Assembly (NCBI RefSeq): GCF_042680125.1
Contig: NZ_JBHTNY010000027.1
From: Robinsoniella peoriensis
GTDB lineage: Bacteria > Bacillota > Clostridia > Lachnospirales > Lachnospiraceae
Length of the DNA stretch: 64,000 nt
Reading direction: 5' to 3' (one strand)
In this document: positions 46,001-55,094 of the stretch, one piece after another
How positions within the stretch are numbered: the first letter of the stretch is position 1
Layout: every line of letters starts with the position of its first letter
The notes under the pieces: generated by a model
Database searches by the model: none
Seen by the model: only the letters and a program-made list of their open reading frames with translations
What the model was told of the DNA's origin: nothing
Translations under genes and position numbers: made by a program

Positions 46001-49000
46001 TCGCGCTGCCTTCATATTCTGTTATAGACTCCGGAAGATTTCCTTCTCCTTCTTTATTACTTTCAAAAGTAATGGTGTGCTGGTCGCCTAATACCTGGAA
46101 TGCATCAAATTCTAATTTCGTTCCTGTACTGGCTGGATTCCTGGTTCCTGTTCCAACCAATTTAATAGTATGTTTCGTATCCTCAAGACCTGCTTTTTCA
46201 TAAACCATCTGTTGTTTCAGGCCTTGTGGTGTCGGATCGTAGAAGTCAATAGAATCTGCTTTTACTCCGTCAATGTAAACGTCCATGATTCCCCAGGTTG
46301 CATTCTTAGTTGCATACACACGAATGCCCTTACCCGAGAATACAAAGGAAATTGTATCATCTGCACTGCTGGTTTCTACAAAATGAATTCCACCGCCATA
46401 ATGCGCAGCATCTTTCCACGTCTGCCATCTGGAACTATATTCAATTCTGGAATCCGTATCATCTACCATTCCTCTTACCGTAATATCCAGTGCACTGACG
46501 GTTTCCGAATACAGACTTTCCACACCATTTTCTACAGATGTTATTTTATATCGAACCTTCGTAATATCTTTTACTGCTGTTTTATCTGTATAGTTTGCTT
46601 TTGTCAGACCTTCTGCGACTTTTTCATAAGAACCATCTTCTTTACGATATACATTGTAAGTTGCAGTTTCGGAAGCTGCTTTATCCCAGGATAATTCTAC
46701 CCCTGATGCTCCGGTATAAACTGCTTCCAGATTTTCCGGTCCCTTTGCAAGTTCCGGGAAATTAGTAATGGTATATGTTTCACCCTGTGTTGATACAAAC
46801 TGGATTCTGTCTCTGGACAATTTTGTAAATTCTACTTGCTTACCCTTAGAATCCACTACATTTGCCTGGCTGATTCCAGTATACTGTACCGCACAATCTC
46901 CACCATTCTTTGACAGGATCTTCACACTGGTTGCTTTTCCATCTTCCCAGTTAATATCTGTCTCAAAGTTTCCTCTTGCTACAATTCCTTTTACTGATCC
47001 GCTGGACCATGCATCCGGAAGTGCAGGAAGTACATTGATGTAACCCATATTACTCTGCATTAACATTTCATTAACGCCGGAGGTATAACCAAAGTTACCA
47101 TCGATCTGGAAAGGAGCATGGGAATCAAAAAGGTTTGGATTGATACCATCGTTGAACAGTGTCTTCACTAAATCATAAGCACTGTTTCCCTGTCCTGTTC
47201 TTGCCCAGGAATTGATACGCTGACCCATTCCCCATCCGGTACTCTTCATACCACGGTCTTTTAAGGAAACGATTGCTGCATCCATATACTGATCATTGTC
47301 TACGGAAATCAAATCTCCCGGGAACAGTCCCAGTAAATGTGACATATGGCGATGTCCTCTTTCACCAATGCTTCCCAGGGTAGTTTCATTGTACCATTCT
47401 TTAATCTGTCCGCTTTCACCGATTTCGATTGGTGCTAATCTGTCCTGAGTATCCTGCCATTTCTGAATCAGAGCCTCATCTTCACCTAAAATCTTAGCAC
47501 CGATAATTGCATCTTCGTATAATTGCCAGATCAGTTCCTGCTCGTATGCATTTCCCAATGTCCTTGGTCCATGCTCCGGGGAATATGTAGGAACAGATAC
47601 CAGTCTTGTGGATTTCTCACCATTCGGCTTTGTAATTTCAACACCACTGTCTGTTAAAATCTGATCATAAAGCTTTGCTTCTTCTTTTAACATCGGATAC
47701 AACTTATCTCTCATGTATTCAACATCGCCGGTGTATTCATAATATTCCCAGCAATTTTGAAGAATCCACGGTACCGCTGCAGGTGACCATCCCCAGGAAA
47801 ATGCCCATCCGGGACAAGTCCATCCAAACGGTGTATTCTGTGTATGTGCAGTAAATCCATTCTCCGGATTTTCTTCTGTGCTCTCTATTCCAAAATAATC
47901 TTTTGCAGTAACACGGCCAGGTTCACGCAATCCATCCACATATTCAATCAATGGTTTTGCACATTCCGCCATATTTGCAGAATAGGTTGGCCAGTAATTC
48001 ATCTGAAGATTTACATTCATGTGGTAATCGCTGCCCCAGGGTACACGATTTGCATCGCCTACACGGTTCTGCCATACACCCTGTAAGTTTGCCGGTAAAT
48101 CCCCTTCTCTGGAAGACTCAATCGTCATAAAACGTCCATACTGGTATAAGATAACTTCCAATTGGCTGCGTTCTTCTGGTGTTGCAGTATTTGCCTTATA
48201 AGCTGCCAGCAGTTCATCTGTTGGCTTGGAAGAAACTCCCTGTCCCAGATCCAGATCTACACGGTCAAAGATATTGGTATAGTCCGCAATGTGATCCGCT
48301 TTTACCTGATCGTAATTTTTACCTGCTGCTTTTTCAACTGTTGCTTTCACACTTGCAGCCAGTTCCTCGTCGCTCTCTCCAGTGCGGTATTTCGGATAGG
48401 AATCTTTATAGTCAGTATCTGCTGATACATATATTACTACAGAAGAAGCATCCGATACATGCAATGACTGGTTATCTGACCCCGGATTAACCTGTCCTTC
48501 TGTGACAACCTTCAGCATGGAATTCATTTTCAGCTGATTATCCTGCATCTGTCCGGCAGTAATCAGCGTATTTCCTTCTGCTTTATAGGTAACCGATTTA
48601 CCTAATCCGTTATTTGCAACATTCTCTGCATTATCTACCGGGAAACTCACGTCAAATTCTAACTTTTTCAATCCATCTGCCGTCAATTTCATAGCCAGTA
48701 CATTATCTGCATAACTAATAAAATATTCTCTGTGGAAATTCGTTCCTTCCAGGGTATAATCTACATTTGCAATTGCTTTGGTAAGATCAAGATCCCTCTG
48801 ATAGTTCTGAACAGCAGTACTATCCGTAACCCCTTTAAAGTCCAGATAAATATCGCCCCAGGACTGATAAGCCCCATAACCATCGGATTCTCCTGTCAAT
48901 TGATTACACAGATTGGAAGCTTCATCGTTTTTCCCTTCCAGGAAAAGCTGTCCTACCGATTTAAAGACATCTGACATTTTTGCCCCGTTGGATGCCGTCT

Positions 49001-49379
49001 GTTTATTTCCGCCATTATAATCCGGCCTTTTCGTACTTGGTCCGCCATTCCATAATGTCTTCTGGTTAAAAGTAAGGTGTTCTTTTCCAATTTCACCATA
49101 CACATTTGCGCCCATATAGCTATTGCCGATTGGTAATGTAAGCTGCTGCCAGCGGTCATCTTCCGCTGTTGTTCCGAAATCGCCCGTTCTGCCCGGAATA
49201 AGATTTCCCTTGCTTGCCGGTTTATTGTACCACAATCTGAGTGGATTCTCCTGTCCTGCTGCTTTTGTCTCCGCTTTGGATTCCGCCGCCTGCACATTGA
49301 GGACATCTCCTGGAACCACTAGGGATGTTGCAACCATACATGTACTTAAAATACCTGCTATCATCTTCTTCAGTTTCAT
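43050..49379 (-). CDS. secreted multidomain GH95 alpha-L-fucosidase
   Basis: A 2109-residue exported enzyme that should release alpha-1,2-linked fucose from mucin or milk-type glycans. Order: signal peptide (about 1-33); GH95 catalytic region (about 45-880) with HMNVNLQMNYWP near 456, SPEHGP near 601 and FQIDGNFG near 760, which match the Asn, Glu and Asp catalytic motifs of AfcA-type fucosidases; fibronectin III (about 882-965); a beta-sandwich carbohydrate-binding-like domain (about 975-1098); an InlB-type repeat; an F5/8C (CBM32-like) domain (about 1173-1326); six Big_2 Ig-like domains (about 1333-1850); a second InlB-type repeat; and two fibronectin III-like domains. No LPxTG, SLH or choline repeats are seen, so wall attachment is unclear. 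AAGGGAG lies seven bases before ATG. Confidence 0.93.
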   Translation of the reverse strand: MKLKKMIAGILSTCMVATSLVVPGDVLNVQAAESKAETKAAGQENPLRLWYNKPASKGNLIPGRTGDFGTTAEDDRWQQLTLPIGNSYMGANVYGEIGKEHLTFNQKTLWNGGPSTKRPDYNGGNKQTASNGAKMSDVFKSVGQLFLEGKNDEASNLCNQLTGESDGYGAYQSWGDIYLDFKGVTDSTAVQNYQRDLDLTKAIANVDYTLEGTNFHREYFISYADNVLAMKLTADGLKKLEFDVSFPVDNAENVANNGLGKSVTYKAEGNTLITAGQMQDNQLKMNSMLKVVTEGQVNPGSDNQSLHVSDASSVVIYVSADTDYKDSYPKYRTGESDEELAASVKATVEKAAGKNYDQVKADHIADYTNIFDRVDLDLGQGVSSKPTDELLAAYKANTATPEERSQLEVILYQYGRFMTIESSREGDLPANLQGVWQNRVGDANRVPWGSDYHMNVNLQMNYWPTYSANMAECAKPLIEYVDGLREPGRVTAKDYFGIESTEENPENGFTAHTQNTPFGWTCPGWAFSWGWSPAAVPWILQNCWEYYEYTGDVEYMRDKLYPMLKEEAKLYDQILTDSGVEITKPNGEKSTRLVSVPTYSPEHGPRTLGNAYEQELIWQLYEDAIIGAKILGEDEALIQKWQDTQDRLAPIEIGESGQIKEWYNETTLGSIGERGHRHMSHLLGLFPGDLISVDNDQYMDAAIVSLKDRGMKSTGWGMGQRINSWARTGQGNSAYDLVKTLFNDGINPNLFDSHAPFQIDGNFGYTSGVNEMLMQSNMGYINVLPALPDAWSSGSVKGIVARGNFETDINWEDGKATSVKILSKNGGDCAVQYTGISQANVVDSKGKQVEFTKLSRDRIQFVSTQGETYTITNFPELAKGPENLEAVYTGASGVELSWDKAASETATYNVYRKEDGSYEKVAEGLTKANYTDKTAVKDITKVRYKITSVENGVESLYSETVSALDITVRGMVDDTDSRIEYSSRWQTWKDAAHYGGGIHFVETSSADDTISFVFSGKGIRVYATKNATWGIMDVYIDGVKADSIDFYDPTPQGLKQQMVYEKAGLEDTKHTIKLVGTGTRNPASTGTKLEFDAFQVLGDQHTITFESNKEGEGNLPESITEYEGSAITLPECGITIDGMTFAGWSDGETTYAAGSKYRIEKSDVTLTALWEETSNKIASNKMTAVADSEENAGTDGPASNAVDGNESTIWHSAYSHQPMPDIENGINNSFTITLDKLYQINKLEYVTRSQENGRILGYDLYYSTTEDGDDFQKIEGGSGEWANNVNKKIAKFTPVSAKRIQIRATKTAGTPANDFISAAEFYLYETGQTVTDPTAVTGVRLTPNEVTLVEETTATLTAAVIPSNATNKNVTWSSSDEEVATVVNGVVNALKPGNATITVTTADGNKTAQCAVTVTEKEVIPVSAITVSPKDATVKTGASVTLTGEIQPENASNQNMIWTSDNEGVATVAGGVVTGVAEGTATITVTSAENDTIRDTATITVENGEPEIVEVESVSVEPAELSLIEEGTKKLTHTITPSNATNQNVSWSSDNEAVATVSQAGVVTAIKEGTANITVTTESNNKTAICKVTVSRKDIAVTGVTLLPEALQMKLKETATLTAAVQPANATNQNVSWTSNNEAVATVDGGIVKAVADGKATITVTTEEGGFTATCEVTVKSEPEPEIIKVTGVTLDKQAVNIEVGKTAVIKESVQPENATNKNVTWDSNNETVASVDKGEITALKEGIAEIIVTTADGNKTATCTVNVIPKQIPVESIKINPSSAAMQTGTKATLRVGYTPENATNKAVVWATDNEAVASVSNEGVVTAKAAGTANITATTVDGQKSSSCTVIVTEAPKPTPDPEAKEYTVIFDTDGGYVLPAEIKVQEGKPYGNLPTPKKGSYKFLGWYLGNTQVKSTDICKGDVTLKAKWKLMEPGRVTGVKASKQTTNSIKISWKKETGAKSYIVSRYNYSKKKWEKIATTKKTSYVDKKKKAATKYKYRVTAVNSAGSGSASKSMITATQPLKPTIALKQSGKKVKLSWNKFKADKIEIFMKTGNGKYKKISTKPGKNTAYTKAGLKKGTKYRFRIRGYMERGEKVYGAYSASKRITIK

Positions 49380-49526
49380 AGTAATCTCCCTTACAATTCG
49401 TTATACAATGAATTAGCGACGCTTTATCTTCCTGGCTTTTAATTTTTCTTCTCCTTTCCTGTTATTTTCATCAACATTCACAAAAAACCACCTCAGATAT
49501 CTCTTCGCACTATCAAAGCTTGCCTT

Positions 49527-49556
49527 AATATAACATGACGAGATGTGCATTGTAAA
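49527..49556 (-). promoter_or_regulatory. promoter of the GH95 fucosidase
   Basis: On the minus strand TTTACA, 18 bases, TATATT (-10 at plus 49527-49532). It leaves a long leader of about 145 bases. Confidence 0.55.
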
Positions 49557-49561
49557 CATAT

Positions 49562-49572
49562 GTAACCGTTAC
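49562..49572. promoter_or_regulatory. LacI-like operator or cre-like site upstream of the GH95 promoter
   Basis: Palindrome GTAAC-C-GTTAC with a central CG, the hallmark of LacI/CcpA-family sites; TGTAACCGTTACTA fits the cre consensus with about one or two mismatches. It lies about five bases upstream of the -35 box of the fucosidase promoter. Confidence 0.5.
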
Positions 49573-49821
49573 TATTTTACTTTTATTGGTTAATATTTTA
49601 TCCATTTTATTACATATTTTTAACTTTTTAGTCATATTGCCTATTATTTTATCTTTCTTGTCTTTTTTACTTATTGTATTTTTATGTTTATACCAAATCT
49701 TCATGATTTTGAATTGAAAAATTGCCTAACTTCAGACCTGCTAAAGAATGCTTTCTGTCTGTTATTCATTTGTACATTCCTGCTATTTTTTATAATTATT
49801 TGCCAATTTCTCATGAACCCT

Positions 49822-49850
49822 TTGCCTTTTTTTCCTGTATAGGTTACAAT
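49822..49850 (+). promoter_or_regulatory. promoter of the CBM9-like/nag genes
   Basis: TTGCCT, 17 bases, TACAAT. The first gene starts about 58 bases downstream. Confidence 0.5.
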
Positions 49851-49908
49851 AGTAATTGTGAGCATACAAGCTTTCTAAGTTCGATTTTATATGCAAGGGA
49901 GGTATTTA

Positions 49909-50514
49909 ATGGAATACATAATCCAAACCATTTCTTCAAAAGAAGAGATTGGAAATTGTCCTGTTTTTAATGTTGACCAGTATAACTGGGGAGGCGACTA
50001 TCGTCCTAAAACCTATGGAAGTCTGGGATTTATCCCCGGAACCGGATTTTATGTAAAAATGACCTGCGAAGAAAAAGATCCGGTAAGGAAATATTTTAAT
50101 CCCAACGACCCGGTACATCTGGACAGCACTATGGAAGCATTCTTTCAATTTTATCCTGCGGAACGCCCGAATTGCTACATTAACCTTGAAGCAAATTCCA
50201 ACGGAGCACTCCATGCCAAATATGGGGACGAAAGAAACAACCGAAAGATTTTTCCAATGGAACTGCATGAAGCCTGTCAATGCACCGGTACTTTATACGA
50301 AAACTTCTGGACACTGGAATTGACGGTACCACTGGACCTGATCCGGTATGTGTATGGTCATTGTGATTTCCAAACAGGAAATGCCATCACCTGTAATTTT
50401 TATAAAATAAAAGAGAGCGAAGGTCTGACTCATTTTGGCAGCTTTACAAAGATTGAAAATGAAACACCAAATTTTCATTTACCACAATTTTTCGCAAAAG
50501 CAGTCATACAATAG
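49909..50514 (+). CDS. CBM9-like carbohydrate-binding domain protein
   Basis: A stand-alone domain of about 201 residues resembling family 9-like carbohydrate-binding modules (DOMON-like beta sandwich): NWGGDYRPKTYGSLGFIPG, MEAFFQFYP, CYINLEANSNGALHAKYGD and a closing FYKIKESEGLTHFGSFTK. There is no signal peptide, so it acts in the cytosol or serves as a non-secreted sugar-binding or enzyme-like domain. The ATG at 49909 follows AAGGGAGG by six bases; an earlier ATG holds that site. It lies 60 bases before nagB, which suggests a role in amino-sugar use, but the true function is unknown. Confidence 0.82.
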   Translation: MEYIIQTISSKEEIGNCPVFNVDQYNWGGDYRPKTYGSLGFIPGTGFYVKMTCEEKDPVRKYFNPNDPVHLDSTMEAFFQFYPAERPNCYINLEANSNGALHAKYGDERNNRKIFPMELHEACQCTGTLYENFWTLELTVPLDLIRYVYGHCDFQTGNAITCNFYKIKESEGLTHFGSFTKIENETPNFHLPQFFAKAVIQ

Positions 50515-50536
50515 AAATACAAAACGTTAAGAAAGC

Positions 50537-50551
50537 AGAGCTACTCTGCCG
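50537..50551 (+). other. small hairpin between the CBM9-like gene and nagB
   Basis: GCAGAG-CTA-CTCTGC. No T run, so likely not a terminator; it may stabilise the nagB mRNA or be an operator. Confidence 0.3.
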
Positions 50552-50573
50552 TAAATAGAAAAGGAGAATAATT

Positions 50574-51308
50574 ATGCAAATAGTAAAAGCAAAAGATTAT
50601 GATGATATGAGTAGAAAGGCAGCAAATATTATTTCTGCACAGGTTATCATGAAACCTGACTGCGTACTGGGTCTGGCTACCGGCTCAACTCCGATCGGAA
50701 CATACAAACAATTAATTGACTGGTATACCAAAGGTGACCTGGATTTTGGACGTGTCACCAGTGTAAACCTGGACGAATACAAAGGACTTGGCGCTGACAG
50801 TGACCAGAGCTACCGTTATTTCATGAATACCAACCTGTTTAACAGCATCAATATCCGCAAAGAACGTACATTTGTACCGGATGGTTTAGAACCGGATGCG
50901 GATAAAGCGTGCTCTATGTACAATCAGATCATTTCTGATGTAGGCGGAATTGACTTACAGTTATTGGGACTTGGACATAACGGCCATATCGGTTTTAACG
51001 AACCAAGCGATAATTTTGAAAAACAGACACATTGTGTTGACTTGACAGCAAGTACCATTGAAGCAAACACACGTTTCTTCGAAAAAGAAGAAGACGTTCC
51101 AAGACAGGCATACACAATGGGAATTCAGACCATTATGCAGGCACGCAAGGTTTTAGTAGTTGTCAGCGGAGCCGACAAAGCTGAAATCCTGAAAAAAGTA
51201 GTGGAAGGACCAATCACTCCACAGGTTCCTGCATCCATTCTGCAGCTTCACAATGATGTAACAATTGTAGCAGATGCTGCAGCTTTATCGAAAATTGAAA
51301 ATGCATAA
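50574..51308 (+). CDS. nagB: glucosamine-6-phosphate deaminase
   Basis: Converts glucosamine-6-phosphate to fructose-6-phosphate and ammonia. The 244 residues have the phosphate loop LGLATGSTPIGTYKQLI, VNLDEYKG, and GLGHNGHIGFNEP with the catalytic His. AAGGAG lies seven bases before ATG. nagA follows 22 bases after the stop. The short form lacks the allosteric C-terminal tail of the E. coli enzyme. Confidence 0.97.
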   Translation: MQIVKAKDYDDMSRKAANIISAQVIMKPDCVLGLATGSTPIGTYKQLIDWYTKGDLDFGRVTSVNLDEYKGLGADSDQSYRYFMNTNLFNSINIRKERTFVPDGLEPDADKACSMYNQIISDVGGIDLQLLGLGHNGHIGFNEPSDNFEKQTHCVDLTASTIEANTRFFEKEEDVPRQAYTMGIQTIMQARKVLVVVSGADKAEILKKVVEGPITPQVPASILQLHNDVTIVADAAALSKIENA

Positions 51309-51330
51309 CAGTAATGAAGGGAAATAAAAT

Positions 51331-52449
51331 ATGATAATAAAAAATGCAAATGTATTTCACTCAGATGGTTATTTTGAAAAAAAAGACCTCTATATACAAA
51401 ATGATAAATTTGCTGACAGCCCAGATACGGAAGATGACGTAATTATCGATGCGGAAGGCATGTATGCTATTCCCGGATTGACGGATATCCACTTTCATGG
51501 CTGCGTAGGCTATGATTTCTGTGATGGAACGGAAGAAGCCATTCAAAAAATTGCAGAATATCAGCTTAAAAACGGCATTACGACCATTGTGCCTGCAACG
51601 ATGACTTTCGATGAACCGCGTCTGGAAAAAATCTGCAAGACTGCAGCTGCCTATGAAAATAAATCAGGTGCTATCCTCTGCGGTATTAATATGGAGGGTC
51701 CTTTTATTGCATCAAAGAAAAAAGGAGCTCAGAATGGTAAATATATCCACAAACCGGATATTGAAATGTTCCGCCGCCTTCAGGCTGCATCCGGAAACCT
51801 TGTAAAACTGGTTGATATTGCACCGGAAGAGGAAGGCTCAATGGAATTTATTGACGCCCTGAAAGATGAAGTTGGAATATCCATCGCTCATACAACAGCT
51901 GATTATGAGATTGCAAACGAAGCATATGACAGAGGTGCAAGACATGCAACCCATCTCTACAATGCGATGCCACCATTTTCCCATCGTGAACCCGGTGTAA
52001 TCGGAGCCGCATGCGATCATGATAACTGCCGTGTTGAATTGATCTGTGATGGTATCCATATCCACCCTTCCGTAGTCAGAACAACCTTTAAAATGTTCGG
52101 AGATGACCGTGTTATACTGATCAGCGACAGCATGATGGCAACCGGTCTGACAGACGGTGACTATTCCCTTGGCGGCCAGCCGGTAAAAGTAGTCGGAAAC
52201 CTGGCAACTTTAGAGAGTGGTACCATCGCCGGTTCCGCGACGAATCTGATGGACTGTGTCCGCACAGCCGTTAAAAAAATGGGCATTCCCCTTGCAAGCG
52301 CTATCAAATGTGCTGCAGTAAATTCTGCAAAATCCGTTGAGATATATGATCAATACGGCAGCCTGGAAACAGGTAAGATTGCAAATATTGTTCTTCTGGA
52401 TCAGGACCTCAATATTGAAAAAGTATTGTTAAAAGGGAAAGAAATCTAA
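51331..52449 (+). CDS. nagA: N-acetylglucosamine-6-phosphate deacetylase
   Basis: Removes acetate from GlcNAc-6-phosphate, giving the substrate of NagB. The 372 residues are a metal-dependent amidohydrolase: DIHFHGCVGYDF near 50, NMEGPFI near 115 with the metal Glu, SIAHTTADYE, HATHLYNAMPPFSHREPG, and catalytic Asp in LISDSMMATG. AAGGG lies nine bases before ATG. The nagBA pair fits uptake of mucin-derived GlcNAc, which pairs well with the nearby fucosidase. Confidence 0.97.
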   Translation: MIIKNANVFHSDGYFEKKDLYIQNDKFADSPDTEDDVIIDAEGMYAIPGLTDIHFHGCVGYDFCDGTEEAIQKIAEYQLKNGITTIVPATMTFDEPRLEKICKTAAAYENKSGAILCGINMEGPFIASKKKGAQNGKYIHKPDIEMFRRLQAASGNLVKLVDIAPEEEGSMEFIDALKDEVGISIAHTTADYEIANEAYDRGARHATHLYNAMPPFSHREPGVIGAACDHDNCRVELICDGIHIHPSVVRTTFKMFGDDRVILISDSMMATGLTDGDYSLGGQPVKVVGNLATLESGTIAGSATNLMDCVRTAVKKMGIPLASAIKCAAVNSAKSVEIYDQYGSLETGKIANIVLLDQDLNIEKVLLKGKEI

Positions 52450-52453
52450 AATA

Positions 52454-52498
52454 AAAAGAGCAGCAGAGAAATCATTACTTTTTCTCTGCTGCTCTTTT
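52454..52498. terminator. bidirectional rho-independent terminator
   Basis: Perfect 18-bp arms, AAAAGAGCAGCAGAGAAA and its complement, ending in TTTT. Between the converging nagA and polysaccharide deacetylase genes. Confidence 0.9.
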
Positions 52499-52516
52499 CT
52501 ATACGCCTCATTCACT

Positions 52517-53959
52517 TTAATATAAACTGGAATACACCGCACCATTTGTCAGTCCGCCCCGCTTATAATATCCCAGCTCACTGACGGTAACCAGCTGATA
52601 CCCTCGTCCTAATAATTCCGGTATTATAATTTCAGCTGCTGCAACGGTAGGAAGATGGATATCATGCATCAAAATAATGTCTCCATCTCTTACATGGTTT
52701 AGAACTGCATCAACTGTACTCTGGGTATTTCTTGTTTCCCAGTCCCTTGTATCAATCGACCACATAATTACTGGCATTCTTGCCAATGCGTTTACCGCAG
52801 CATTATAAGCTCCGTAAGGCGGCCTTAACAGCGTAGCATTATGCCCTGTTATATTCCGAATATTTGTATTGGTACTGTTGATCTGTGACGATATCTGACT
52901 ATCTGAAATTCTTGTCAGCTGTGGATGATCATATGTATGATTGCCAATCTCACATTTTAAATCATATTCTCTTTTCACCGCATTTGGATAAATCGGAATA
53001 CTCTGGCCTACCAGGAAAAATGTTGCCCGCACTTTATTTCTTTCAATACAGTCCAGCAGCCTTTCTGTATATGGTCCGGGACCATCATCAAAGGTCAGCG
53101 CCACCATAGGTTTTTTCGGATCGATCTTTGGGGTTACTTTCGCTTTTGGATCGTACACACCATTCTTATTAAAGTGGTACCACTGTCCTTCTATGAAGGA
53201 ATCTCCCGTGGTTCTTGTCCCATCTTCCCGGAAATAATATTTCTTTCCATTTCGTTTGAGCCAGCCAGCTGCCATCCTGCCGTCAGACTTCAGGTAATAA
53301 TATTTGTTATGGTAACGCAGCCAGCCTGTCACCCGCCTGCCGCTCCCGGTAAAATAGTACGTAGCGGAACCGATCTTCTGAAAACCTTTTGACATTTTGC
53401 CATCTTTTCCAAAATGATAACGCTTTTTGTCGATGGTACGCCACCCCACAGCCATCTTACCGTCTTTACCAAAATAATACTTATTCTTATGCCAGGTAAA
53501 CCAACCGGTCCGCATCACACCCGTCCTGGTATTTGAATAATACTGTCTGCGCTTATATTGAAACCATCCTGTTCGCAGTGAACCGTCTTTATTTAAAAAA
53601 TACTTGTAATTGCCATATTTTTTCCAGCCGGAAACACGGAATCCTTCTTTATTAAAATAATAGATTTTTCCTTTAATATTCACCCACTGATGAGAAGCAT
53701 AACTCCCATTAATAAAACGGAACTTATATCTGCCTGCCGATTTCACCCATTTTCCATTTCTGCGAGCTGCTTTCATGACATTTTTCAGCTGCGGCTGTCC
53801 CTGGATAGCTTTTCCAGAGACTTTCCTTCCGGTCTTAGTGCCGCTGCCAGACTTATCAACAGTTTTCTGAGACTTTGCCGATGCTCCTGTTGAGGACATC
53901 ATGGCTACTGTAATAATTACAAGAAGTGCCCATATCCACCTCTTTTTTCCACACTTCAT
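52517..53959 (-). CDS. secreted polysaccharide deacetylase with cell-wall-binding repeats
   Basis: A 480-residue exported enzyme. A signal peptide (about 1-28) precedes roughly nine 20-residue aromatic repeats of the choline-binding type (GWFTWHKNKYYFGKDGKM, GWLKRNGKKYYFREDG), which bind wall polymers. The C-terminal NodB domain (about 285-470) is complete: TFDDGPGPYTERLL, HTYDHPQLT, RPPYGAYN, DTRDWETRN and LMHDIHLPT. It should deacetylate peptidoglycan or a glycan at the cell surface. Unlike the NodB-like protein at 17.6-19.1 kb, all metal and catalytic residues are present. GAAGGGAAGG precedes the ATG. Confidence 0.95.
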   Translation of the reverse strand: MKCGKKRWIWALLVIITVAMMSSTGASAKSQKTVDKSGSGTKTGRKVSGKAIQGQPQLKNVMKAARRNGKWVKSAGRYKFRFINGSYASHQWVNIKGKIYYFNKEGFRVSGWKKYGNYKYFLNKDGSLRTGWFQYKRRQYYSNTRTGVMRTGWFTWHKNKYYFGKDGKMAVGWRTIDKKRYHFGKDGKMSKGFQKIGSATYYFTGSGRRVTGWLRYHNKYYYLKSDGRMAAGWLKRNGKKYYFREDGTRTTGDSFIEGQWYHFNKNGVYDPKAKVTPKIDPKKPMVALTFDDGPGPYTERLLDCIERNKVRATFFLVGQSIPIYPNAVKREYDLKCEIGNHTYDHPQLTRISDSQISSQINSTNTNIRNITGHNATLLRPPYGAYNAAVNALARMPVIMWSIDTRDWETRNTQSTVDAVLNHVRDGDIILMHDIHLPTVAAAEIIIPELLGRGYQLVTVSELGYYKRGGLTNGAVYSSLY

Positions 53960-54021
53960 AACCTTCCCTTCTCTCTTTCTTCAATCCTCTTATCCACTGA
54001 ACATTAATTATTTTACTATTA

Positions 54022-54903
54022 TTATTTTACTGATACATATTTCCGATAACATCCTATTGCAATTGCCCCTTCGCCTATATGACATGACACACTTAAAGAT
54101 AATGGGTCCATACGGCATGGGATGTCAGGAAATGCTTCTTCAATTTCTTTCTTCCAGATCAATGCCTCTTCCAGATTACCGGAATATGCAGCTCCAAATT
54201 CCATATTTCCCTGCTGCGCATACTCCTTAAATCTCGTAGCCAGATCCTCTTTTACGGCATCCAGAATCGTTTTTTTAGCCTTCACTTTTCCACGCACTTT
54301 CGCATAAGCATCCAGCTTCGCGCCCTGTATCTGTAAAACAGGCTTAATATTTAAAATCGTACCAACCGCTGCTGCTGCCGGAGTGATTCGTCCGCCTTTT
54401 TTCAGATATTCTAACGTTTCTACTGTAATATAGATACTGGAGTCCAATGACATATCTTCCATTTTATTTTTAATTTCTGATGCACTGAACCCATCCTCTG
54501 CCATCATAATTGCGTCCATAACAGATTGATACTGTGTAACTGAAATTCTCTGGTTGTTTACAACCTGTACTTTTCCGTCAAACCCCATGGATAAACTCAT
54601 TGCATTTTCATACGAGGAACTCAGTCCGCTGGACATCGGGATATGAACGATTTCTTCATTTTCTTCCAATAATTGTTCCCAGAGTTCCGTAAGATCCCCC
54701 GGAGATGGCTGAGATGTGCTGATATCAGCTCCGGATGCCAGTTTCCGGTAGAACTCTTCCTGGCTCAGGGTAATATCTTCCATAAACATTTCACCGTTGA
54801 TAAAAAAAGGCATCGGTACTACATGAATCCCTAATTCTTTTGCCTTCTTCTGTGTTATCCCACTATTACTATCTGTAACAATAGCTATTTTTTTCATATT
54901 CAT
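54022..54903 (-). CDS. DegV family fatty-acid-binding protein
   Basis: A protein of about 293 residues of the DegV/FakB type, which binds a fatty acid, in the best-known case for the FakA kinase. Visible are KKIAIVTDSNSGIT, the binding motif ISTSQPSPGDLTELWE, SSGLSSSYENA, and GGRITPAAAAVGTILNIKPV. No fakA gene is in the window. I chose the ATG at 54901-54903, five bases after AAGG; another ATG six bases later is possible. Together with the oleate hydratase it adds a fatty-acid link to the window, but the two are 43 kb apart. Confidence 0.93.
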   Translation of the reverse strand: MNMKKIAIVTDSNSGITQKKAKELGIHVVPMPFFINGEMFMEDITLSQEEFYRKLASGADISTSQPSPGDLTELWEQLLEENEEIVHIPMSSGLSSSYENAMSLSMGFDGKVQVVNNQRISVTQYQSVMDAIMMAEDGFSASEIKNKMEDMSLDSSIYITVETLEYLKKGGRITPAAAAVGTILNIKPVLQIQGAKLDAYAKVRGKVKAKKTILDAVKEDLATRFKEYAQQGNMEFGAAYSGNLEEALIWKKEIEEAFPDIPCRMDPLSLSVSCHIGEGAIAIGCYRKYVSVK

Positions 54904-55094
54904 ATCTTCCTTCTTCTGCATTTTAACGATTTTAGACATCATTGTTATTGTATCTAATATTGACTTATATTACAACATTAATTTAGACTTTTTTACTATA
55001 TCTTGTATATTTTCACATAGTTTTCATTACTACATCACAATATATATGTCCTGTGCAAAATAGTCCGGAAGATTCTGTTTCATCATATAAGTTA

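Larger units (their letters stand above)
49380..49908. other. AT-rich divergent regulatory region
   Basis: About 530 bases between the GH95 gene and the CBM9-like gene. It holds promoters for both directions (49527-49556 and 49822-49850) and a palindrome at 49562-49572. The stretch from 49580 to 49800 is very AT-rich and shows no gene. Confidence 0.6.

Noticed and set aside
43720..46694. Long open frames opposite the fucosidase gene
   Set aside because: They mirror the repeated Big_2 coding sequence, and the minus-strand protein is clearly real.
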